Assembly (NCBI GenBank): GCA_003155705.1
Contig: PMEC01000236.1
Coordinates: 13,555 to 21,660 of the forward strand
Direction of reading: 5' to 3'
DNA: 8,106 nucleotides
DNA from: Bacteroidales bacterium
GTDB taxonomy: Bacteria > Bacteroidota > Bacteroidia > Bacteroidales > VadinHA17
Part shown: in pieces, positions 1-5,264 of the stretch
Layout: every line of letters begins with the position of its first letter
Numbering within the stretch: the first letter of the stretch is position 1
Notes under the pieces: model-generated
The model's input: only the letters and a program-made list of their open reading frames with translations
Told to the model about the DNA's origin: nothing
The model's database searches: none
Program-made: the position numbers and the translations under genes

Positions 1-723
1 GGAGACGGGATGAATTATATGGAATCCTACAATGCATCGGAGGGTTTTTTTGGACTACAGGATGATCTTTCAATAAATGATATGCTGCTCATGCTAGATC
101 TTGGAGTTTTTTATGAATTCATTCCGGCAGATAAAACAGATTCTGATTCTCCTCCCGTGTTTACCATCGGAGAAGTAGCAACTGGTGTAAATTATGCCAT
201 TGTTATCTCGACAAACAGTGGCTTATGGAGGTACATGATCGGTGATACAATTGTATTTACAAACCTGAATCCACATAAGTTCAGAATCTCCGGAAGAACG
301 AAACAGTTCATTAATGCTTTTGGTGAAGAGGTAATTTCTGATAATGCTGAAAAGGCTCTTGAATCTGCCTGCAAGGCCACGGGAGCATTAATAGCAGAAT
401 ATACCGCAGGTCCGGTTTTTATTGAAGCTGATTCAAAAGGATCTCATGAATGGATCATCGAATTTGAAAAAGAACCTGCCTCGCTGACACACTTCACCGA
501 GCTTCTCGATGAAGCACTAAAGTCTTTGAATTCCGACTATGAAGCCAAACGGTTCAAAGATCTGAACCTGGTCAAACCTGTGGTCAGGGCAGCACCAGGG
601 GGCACCTTTTATAAATGGCTTAGAGAAAAGAATAAACTTGGCGGGCAAAATAAAGTTCCGCGACTGTCCAATACCCGGGAATACATTGAAGATCTTTATG
701 TTATAATGGGAATAAAAAGATAA
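1..723 (+). CDS. GH3-family acyl-adenylating protein, C-terminal part (5' truncated by window edge)
   Basis: The reading frame is open from the first base, so the ATG at 10 is not the true start; about half of a bacterial GH3 protein of roughly 500 residues is visible (240 codons). GH3 proteins belong to the adenylate-forming (ANL) superfamily; the plant members activate a carboxylate with ATP and conjugate it to an amino acid. Visible hallmarks, counting the first codon as residue 1, are YNASEGFFG at about 10-18 (nucleotide-binding motif II with its glutamate), WRYMIGD at about 76-82 (motif III, with the Gly-Asp that contacts the ATP ribose), and GRTKQFINAFGEE at about 98-110 (hinge leading into the mobile C-terminal domain). 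The tail has the family pattern NSDYEAKR...FYKWLREKNKLGGQNKVPRLSN. There is no signal peptide evidence because the N-terminus is missing. The substrate of bacterial members is largely unknown, so no specific acid or auxin role is claimed. The family call is firm; the reaction is inferred. Confidence 0.93.
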   Translation, partial: GDGMNYMESYNASEGFFGLQDDLSINDMLLMLDLGVFYEFIPADKTDSDSPPVFTIGEVATGVNYAIVISTNSGLWRYMIGDTIVFTNLNPHKFRISGRTKQFINAFGEEVISDNAEKALESACKATGALIAEYTAGPVFIEADSKGSHEWIIEFEKEPASLTHFTELLDEALKSLNSDYEAKRFKDLNLVKPVVRAAPGGTFYKWLREKNKLGGQNKVPRLSNTREYIEDLYVIMGIKR

Positions 724-801
724 AGAATCTGTGGGCTCTATTCTATAATATATTAGCTTATTTTATTAGTTTTGTAATGAATCAGCATTTAAATTATTAT
801 T

Positions 802-923
802 GCCGGAAGTCGGGAGACGGGAGTCAGAAGTTGAAAGGAAAATTGAAATAATTATAGTTAAATCTGAAAACCTCATGGTCCGGTTAATATAAAACTTCGG
901 ATTTCGGACTTCAGACTTCTGGC
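802..923. repeat. Inverted pair of heptamer-unit arrays upstream of the kinase gene
   Basis: The left arm (802-832) reads GCC followed by four 7-base units: GGAAGTC, GGGAGAC, GGGAGTC, AGAAGTT. The right arm (893-923), read on the minus strand, is GCC followed by AGAAGTC, TGAAGTC, CGAAATC, CGAAGTT. Hand alignment of the two 31-base arms gives 23 matches. A 60-base AT-rich spacer (833-892) separates them. The arms could pair as a long imperfect stem. There is no T-tract after the structure, so it does not look like a simple terminator. Degenerate GAAGTCN runs are, to my knowledge, a common dispersed intergenic element in Bacteroidota. Their role is unknown. Confidence 0.75.
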
Positions 924-976
924 TTAAGATTGTTTATTTTCGTAATTTTATAATCTATAAATAAAAACTTTTATAT

Positions 977-1591
977 ATGCATATAGCAATTGCCGGAAAT
1001 ATCGGATCGGGAAAAACAACGCTTGCAGGATTGCTGGCAAAACAGTACGGATGGGTACCACATTATGAAGATGTTGATGATAATCCATATCTGAATGATT
1101 TTTACGAGGATATGCAGCGGTGGTCATTTAATCTGCAGATCTATTTTCTCAATTCCCGCTTCAGCCAGATACTCGAAATCAGGAAATCTGAAAAAACAAT
1201 TGTTCAGGACAGAACCATTTATGAGGATGCATATATTTTTGCCCCGAATCTTCACTCCATGGGCTTAATGTCTACACGGGACTTTGATAATTATTTTATT
1301 CTTTTCAAACTCATGAGTTCACTGGTTCAGCCGCCCGATCTTCTTCTGTATCTCAGGGCATCTGTTCCGACGCTTGTTAACCAGATCCAGAAACGCGGGC
1401 GCGAATATGAGAGCTCAATCAGGATTGATTACCTTAAAAGACTAAATGAAAGATATGAAGCATGGATCGAATCTTATAACCTGGGTAAATTGCTTATTGT
1501 TGAAGCCGACCATTATAACTTCCCGAATAATAAAGATCACCTCAGTGAAGTTATTGATAAAATAAATGCCGAACTGCACGGTTTATTTTAA
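977..1591 (+). CDS. Deoxynucleoside kinase (deoxyadenosine/deoxyguanosine kinase type)
   Basis: This 204-residue cytosolic enzyme is predicted to transfer phosphate from ATP to the 5'-hydroxyl of a deoxynucleoside, the first step of deoxynucleotide salvage. The N-terminus holds a P-loop, GNIGSGKT (residues 7-14), directly after the first beta strand, which fixes the start at this ATG. EDVDDNPYL (31-39) carries the acidic residue expected to act near the substrate hydroxyl. QDRTIYED (77-84) holds the Asp-Arg-Thr motif typical of the family. The strand DLLLYLRAS (121-129) precedes an arginine-rich LID, QKRGREYE (138-145). The size matches bacterial dAK/dGK-like enzymes. No Shine-Dalgarno sequence is evident; the leader is AT-rich, as in Bacteroidota. 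The gene lies 253 bases after the GH3 gene on the same strand, with repeats between them, so it is probably a separate transcript. The family is certain; preference for dA, dG, dC or dT cannot be settled from the sequence. Confidence 0.95.
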   Translation: MHIAIAGNIGSGKTTLAGLLAKQYGWVPHYEDVDDNPYLNDFYEDMQRWSFNLQIYFLNSRFSQILEIRKSEKTIVQDRTIYEDAYIFAPNLHSMGLMSTRDFDNYFILFKLMSSLVQPPDLLLYLRASVPTLVNQIQKRGREYESSIRIDYLKRLNERYEAWIESYNLGKLLIVEADHYNFPNNKDHLSEVIDKINAELHGLF

Positions 1592-1596
1592 GATTT

Positions 1597-1649
1597 ACCT
1601 CCCACCCTCCCTGTCTACCGGCAGGCAGGCAGATGGGGGGCTGAAAGGT
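1597..1649. repeat. GC-rich imperfect palindrome between convergent genes
   Basis: The centre, 1610-1629, is a near-palindrome of 20 bases around CCGG, with CCTGTCTA on the left and GGCAGGCAGG on the right. The pairing extends outward from CCTCCC to GGGGGG and ends in ACCT (1597-1600) and AGGT (1646-1649), with some mismatches. It starts six bases after the kinase stop codon. It may fold as a stem-loop in both transcripts of this convergent pair. CCTGCCTGCCGGCAGG-like palindromes recur in Bacteroidota intergenic regions as far as I know, so this is probably a dispersed repeat copy; a role in ending transcription is inference. Confidence 0.7.
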
Positions 1650-1665
1650 ATTCTGATTATTAAAG

Positions 1666-1691
1666 TCCCCCACTTGGGGGATTTAGGGGGT
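1666..1691. terminator. C/G-run stem-loop, candidate terminator for the convergent genes
   Basis: TCCCCC (1666-1671) and GGGGGA (1676-1681) form a perfect 6-bp stem with an ACTT loop. A second G run, AGGGGG (1685-1690), could pair with the same C run as an alternative fold. The structure lies 9-34 bases past the stop codon of the minus-strand peptidase. On that strand it is followed by CTTTAATAATC, a weak T-containing tail; on the plus strand the tail is also poor. CCCCC...GGGGG elements with a TTTAGGGGG tail are a familiar repeat type in Bacteroidota, so this may be a repeat copy serving as a terminator rather than a dedicated one. Confidence 0.5.
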
Positions 1692-1699
1692 CAAAAGTT

Positions 1700-4513
1700 T
1701 TATTTCGGAGCCGGAGTCAATTCAACCTGTACATAGTGCTTGAAATCTAAATACTTATTGGCAACAGCTTTGATATCGTCCTGTGTAATGGAATTTACAA
1801 ATTTATTGAAATCATCCAGTGACATGAGTTTATCACCAACATAGTAATAGTTCTGAAGACCAGTCAGCCAGAAACTGTTTTCCTTCATTCTGGTTTCCCG
1901 TTCCCTAATTAATGTTTCCTTGACTTTGTTCATATCAATTTCCGTGGGCCCGTCTTTTTTGATTTTACTCATTTCATCCAATACTGTCTGGGAAAGTTTC
2001 GTAATATTATCAGGACTACATCCCCAGTTTGCTGAAACAGTAAACATGGATCTCGGGAACTTCTGTGCCGTTCCATTAATACCAACACCATAAACTCCGC
2101 CCTGATCTTCACGCATAGATTCACGGCACTTTATCGAAAGTACATTCATCAGCATTGAAAAGCACTGCCGCTCCTTATCAGTATAGTTGAAATCACCCTT
2201 CCAGATCATTACTACTGTGCTTTGGGGCTCTGAATTCTTTGGTACATTGATATTAATTAATCCTGAAGGAAATTTTGGGGTAACGTCTTTCCAGGTTTCC
2301 TTTCTTTTTATTCCGGGAAGACCTCCCATATATTTTTCAAGTAGCGGAAGTATATCATCGACTTTGAAATTTCCTACCAGAATATAAGTAAAATCACTTG
2401 CATCTGCAAAACGATCCTTGAAAATGGATAAAGATCTGTCTAAGTTGATCTGGTCGAATTGAGCATCGGTGGGTATTGCTATATTCCGGGGGGAATTCAT
2501 AGTGATAATCTTTGATAACGTATCCTGAAAAATCATCTGAGGCACTGCACGCATTGGCTTATACGTATTTTTCATTCTCGAGATATAAGCCTTGAATGCA
2601 TTTTCATCCCTTCTGATCTTGGTGAAATACAAATAATTCAGCTGCAACATTGTTTCCAGGTCTTTTGGAGAACAATTACCGGTTACCCCTTCGCGCAAAT
2701 CGTATATATATGGATTTAGTTTAGCAGTATTCCCGGAAAGTTTTTTCTGTAATCCGGTGAGATCGAAATCACCCAATCCGCTTTGAGTAATGATACTGGT
2801 GGCAAAGGTAGCGGACAGAATGTCATTATCCGGATACAGAGATGTTCCTCCAAGGCTATATGCTGAAATAAGGATTTCATCATTTTTAAAATCAGTAGGC
2901 TTTAATATCATACGTACTCCATTCCCAAAAGTCAGTTCGGTAAAGCCAAAATCTTTATTGTCGATTCTGCTTACAACTTTTGTTGCCTTTGGCTGCTCTG
3001 CCAAAATCGGAGCATCTGAAACATTATCCGCATATGCGGCTATTTGTTTGTTTTTGACTGATTTAATAATATCTAAAATCTGACTTTCGGTTGGTAATTT
3101 TACCCCTTCTTTCTCAGGTGCAGTAACCAGACCGATCATATTATCATCAGTTATCCATTTTTGGCCCAGCTTATTTATTTCATCCAGTGTAATACCTGGC
3201 ATGTACTCTTTTGTTATTTCAAATTCTTTCTGAATTCCCGGAATACATTCCCGGGTAAGAAAATTTCTTACAAATTCCTCAGCGTATGAAGCCGATTGAG
3301 TTTTATCAGACTCTTTTGCCATGTTTTCGTACATCGAAAGAAGAGTTTTTTTCGCCCGATCAAGCTCTGGCGCCGTAAAACCATATTGATGAACTCTTTC
3401 ATTCTCGGTAAGAAGTACTTCCAGGCTCTTTTCTATCTGGTTTTCTTTAGCGCTTACTGATAATGAATAGACGTCAATTGTACGACCAATATAAGGGCCA
3501 TAATCTACTCCTGCACCCAAAAACGGAGCATCCGGTTTGTGTCCTATCTCCTCCAAACGGTTATTCAGCATCATGGAATACAACGTTTTCATCAAATGTG
3601 AACGATAATCGGCATATGAAATATCTTTTTCGGCAGGATGCTTATATAAAATCGAAGCATTGAACCCTGAAGCTTCTTTATCCGTAACGACACTTATTAA
3701 TGGTTCTTTATTGCCGGGGACAGGTGTTTCTATACGCGGTCTGGGGTTGACTGCTTTTGGAATTCTGCTGAAATATTCCTTTATCTTTTCTTCGGCAATC
3801 TTTGGGTCGATATCACCGACAACAACAACAGCCATCAGATCGGGCCTGTACCAGGTCTTATAAAAACTGCGTAATGTATCATATGGGCACCCTTTTATTA
3901 TTTCAACTTTACCAATCGGAAGTCTCTCGGCATATTTTGAATTCTTAAATATAACCGGGAAGTATTTCTGTCGCATACGGTCATCGGCACCAAGCCCCAA
4001 TCTCCACTCCTCCGTTACCACACCCCGCTCTTTATCAATCTCACTGCTTTCCATACTGACCTGATGCGCCCAGTCTTCCATAATCTGGAATCCCTGGTTA
4101 ATTAATTCTGTTTTATCAGTCGGTACTTTCAGCATATAAACGGTTTCGTCAAAGCTGGTATAGGCATTAAGATCTGCACCGAACTTCATACCCATCTCCT
4201 CAAGTACAGTGACTATTTTATTGCCAGGAAAATTTTTGGTTCCATTAAAACACATATGCTCACAAAGATGTGCTAATCCCTGTTGTGCATCTGTCTCACA
4301 AATAGAACCTGCGTTTACGGCAAGACGCATTTCCATTCTTTTCTCAGGTTTTTTGTTTTGCTTGATATAATATGTAATCCCGTTATCAAGCTTACCCGTC
4401 TTTATATTTGGATCTATAGGAATCGGTTGTCCGGGATCTGTTTGCTGAGCAGACAGACTCATTAAAACAAATCCTAAGAGAATTGAAATTAATAAAAGTT
4501 TAGAATTCTTCAT
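1700..4513 (-). CDS. Secreted M16 (insulinase/pitrilysin) zinc peptidase, PqqL-like
   Basis: This 937-residue protein is predicted to be an exported clamshell metallopeptidase. A Lys-containing start and hydrophobic stretch (residues 5-20) end in LSA|QQ, a likely signal peptidase I site after residue 22. The N-terminal half holds the inverted zinc motif H82-x-x-E85-H86 (in LAHLCEHMCFNGT), the NAYTSFDET segment (116-124), and E162 in ERGVVTEEW as the expected third zinc ligand. An M16 inactive-type domain follows (about 205-395, with WYRPDLMAVVVVGDID). The C-terminal half (about 525-935) repeats the fold without HxxEH and keeps R801 and Y808 in REDQGGVYG, the pair that binds substrate in M16 enzymes. 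The length fits PqqL/FusC-type periplasmic peptidases (about 930 residues). All catalytic residues are present, so activity is likely; substrates are unknown and no TonB-dependent receptor is seen nearby. The start codon follows an A-rich leader (TTAAAACG) without a Shine-Dalgarno sequence. The gene diverges from a full-length paralog at 5265. Confidence 0.95.
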   Translation of the reverse strand: MKNSKLLLISILLGFVLMSLSAQQTDPGQPIPIDPNIKTGKLDNGITYYIKQNKKPEKRMEMRLAVNAGSICETDAQQGLAHLCEHMCFNGTKNFPGNKIVTVLEEMGMKFGADLNAYTSFDETVYMLKVPTDKTELINQGFQIMEDWAHQVSMESSEIDKERGVVTEEWRLGLGADDRMRQKYFPVIFKNSKYAERLPIGKVEIIKGCPYDTLRSFYKTWYRPDLMAVVVVGDIDPKIAEEKIKEYFSRIPKAVNPRPRIETPVPGNKEPLISVVTDKEASGFNASILYKHPAEKDISYADYRSHLMKTLYSMMLNNRLEEIGHKPDAPFLGAGVDYGPYIGRTIDVYSLSVSAKENQIEKSLEVLLTENERVHQYGFTAPELDRAKKTLLSMYENMAKESDKTQSASYAEEFVRNFLTRECIPGIQKEFEITKEYMPGITLDEINKLGQKWITDDNMIGLVTAPEKEGVKLPTESQILDIIKSVKNKQIAAYADNVSDAPILAEQPKATKVVSRIDNKDFGFTELTFGNGVRMILKPTDFKNDEILISAYSLGGTSLYPDNDILSATFATSIITQSGLGDFDLTGLQKKLSGNTAKLNPYIYDLREGVTGNCSPKDLETMLQLNYLYFTKIRRDENAFKAYISRMKNTYKPMRAVPQMIFQDTLSKIITMNSPRNIAIPTDAQFDQINLDRSLSIFKDRFADASDFTYILVGNFKVDDILPLLEKYMGGLPGIKRKETWKDVTPKFPSGLININVPKNSEPQSTVVMIWKGDFNYTDKERQCFSMLMNVLSIKCRESMREDQGGVYGVGINGTAQKFPRSMFTVSANWGCSPDNITKLSQTVLDEMSKIKKDGPTEIDMNKVKETLIRERETRMKENSFWLTGLQNYYYVGDKLMSLDDFNKFVNSITQDDIKAVANKYLDFKHYVQVELTPAPK

Positions 4514-4696
4514 CGTTTTAATTTTTTAGTAAATAATTGTTCTTGGTTAATCAGGTTATTATAAAATTAAATGATCAATTTGTTTCAGTAATGCAGCGAA
4601 TTTAACATTTCCCCAAAATCAATATCTTAAAGCAATTTATAAAGAAGTTTACTGATTACCAAATTATTTTTCGGGCATTTTAGTCCTGCTTAAAGA

Positions 4697-4727
4697 GAGA
4701 TTCCTCGTTAACACTACTGATGACAAT
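4697..4727 (+). repeat. Dispersed short repeat, copy A (direct)
   Basis: This copy begins GAGATTCCTC (4697-4706) and ends GATGACAAT (4719-4727). Copies at 4809 and (inverted) 4921 share the GAGATYCCTC start; the end is GATGACA in copy B and AATGACA in copy C. The 12-base middle differs from the other copies and has no clear internal hairpin here. This type of element (GAGATYCCTC...GGAATGACA) is, to my knowledge, common between genes in Bacteroidota and some other environmental bacteria. The copy is the most diverged of the three. Confidence 0.6.
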
Positions 4728-4808
4728 ATTTTATAATTTAAACATTATTAGACACTTATGTTTTTGACCATAAATAAGATAAATAAGATTTCTCTGAAAT
4801 GGAAGAGG

Positions 4809-4837
4809 GAGATCCCTCATTTCATTCGGGATGACAG
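4809..4837 (+). repeat. Dispersed short repeat, copy B (direct)
   Basis: This copy begins GAGATCCCTC and ends TTCGGGATGACAG. Its first bases also form a small stem with the sequence just before it: GAGGGA (4805-4810) pairs with TCCCTC (4813-4818). Read on the minus strand the element translates as VIPNEMRDLP, a peptide that recurs in spurious predicted proteins. It lies 19 bases before the strong stem-loop at 4857 and is in opposite orientation to copy C on the other side. Confidence 0.7.
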
Positions 4838-4856
4838 CTCCTTTTTGGTCACATTG

Positions 4857-4903
4857 GGGAGGGTAGCAGAGAGCGGGAAACGCCCGCTCTCTGCTACCCT
4901 CCC
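4857..4903. repeat. Perfect 21-bp stem-loop with 5-base loop
   Basis: The left arm (4857-4877, starting GGGAGGGTAGC and ending GAGCGGG) is the exact reverse complement of the right arm (4883-4903, CCCGCTC...ACCCTCCC). The loop is AAACG (4878-4882). The element is much richer in G+C than its surroundings. Neither strand has a T-tract after the stem, so it is not a standard intrinsic terminator. It lies between copies B and C of the short repeat, which face each other, so the whole stretch 4805-4961 is roughly symmetric and may be one composite or non-autonomous mobile element. It encodes no transposase. Confidence 0.85.
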
Positions 4904-4920
4904 AACTTAAAAAAATATAG

Positions 4921-4961
4921 ATTGTCATTCCGAACCCCGATTTATCGGGGTGAGGAATCTC
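4921..4961 (-). repeat. Dispersed short repeat, copy C (inverted)
   Basis: Read on the minus strand, this copy begins GAGATTCCTC and ends GGAATGACAAT, matching copies A and B at both ends with one difference in the distal core: AATGACA here, GATGACA there. Its middle carries an internal stem: ACCCCGAT (4934-4941) pairs exactly with ATCGGGGT (4944-4951) in a tight turn. It is the longest copy at 41 bases; A and B are about 30 bases and lack this stem. Its inverted orientation relative to copy B makes the pair flank the stem-loop at 4857-4903 like terminal inverted repeats. Confidence 0.75.
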
Positions 4962-5041
4962 CTGCTTGCTTTAAATTGAATGGCAAAAGAAACTCTACTA
5001 ATTAGAGCATATCTGACAATCGAACAGTTGTCATAAATACT

Positions 5042-5079
5042 GCCATGTAATGTTGTAAGTGGACTCTCCATGACATGGT
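5042..5079. repeat. Imperfect inverted repeat upstream of the plus-strand peptidase gene
   Basis: GCCATGTAATG (5042-5052) and CATGACATGGT (5069-5079) match as inverted arms at 9 of 11 positions, separated by 16 bases. It lies about 185 bases before the start codon at 5265. It could be a protein-binding site or a weak hairpin, but such a match can arise by chance in a gap of this size. No known operator was recognised. Confidence 0.3.
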
Positions 5080-5264
5080 ATTTGTCGGGTCATGAAACTA
5101 TTAACTGTTTTAAACTGGCGATTAAAAAGGTTAGACTATAATCGTCTCTTTTCAAAACATCCATCATTATTTGGGTTAATAAGAATCGTTTCCTATTTTT
5201 GACCTGCTGTCATACAAAAATTCTGTATTAGTACTTTTAATACTCAGACATAATTAAAATCAAA

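Larger units (their letters stand above)
4514..5264. other. 751-base repeat-bearing gap between divergent peptidase genes
   Basis: No credible gene is seen here. The first part (4514-4690) is plain AT-rich sequence that should hold the promoter of the minus-strand peptidase. The middle (4697-4961) holds three copies of a short repeat and a strong stem-loop, listed separately. The last part (4970-5264) holds a weak inverted repeat and should contain the promoter of the plus-strand peptidase. A 65-codon minus-strand frame at 4731-4928 runs straight through repeat sequence and is rejected as a gene. No tRNA, rRNA, riboswitch or CRISPR pattern was noticed. Confidence 0.8.

Noticed and set aside
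943..950. TAATTTTA octamer 26 bases before the kinase start, similar to the Bacteroidota -7 element TAnnTTTG; similar octamers lie at 4562-4569 (minus strand) and 5232-5239 (TACTTTTA)
   Set aside because: The last base of the consensus is wrong in all three, none has a good TTTG -33 element at the right distance, and such octamers are frequent by chance in AT-rich DNA.
2187..2387. Open frames antisense to or overlapping the two large peptidase genes, such as 2187-2387, 2790-3083, 5304-5582 and 6304-6570
   Set aside because: They lie inside strongly supported coding regions in other frames, show no family features and are shadows of the real genes.
4857..4903. Strong hairpin as an intrinsic terminator
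   Set aside because: No T-tract follows on either strand, and both flanking genes are transcribed away from it, so neither transcript would reach it.
4731..4928. Minus-strand 65-codon open frame in the divergent gap
   Set aside because: It runs through a perfect hairpin and a dispersed repeat, has no recognisable domain, and its peptide matches the spurious repeat-coded type.
4980..5036. 18-codon plus-strand frame starting MAKETLLIR
   Set aside because: It is very short, has no ribosome-binding signal and no known family; chance occurrence in AT-rich DNA is likely.
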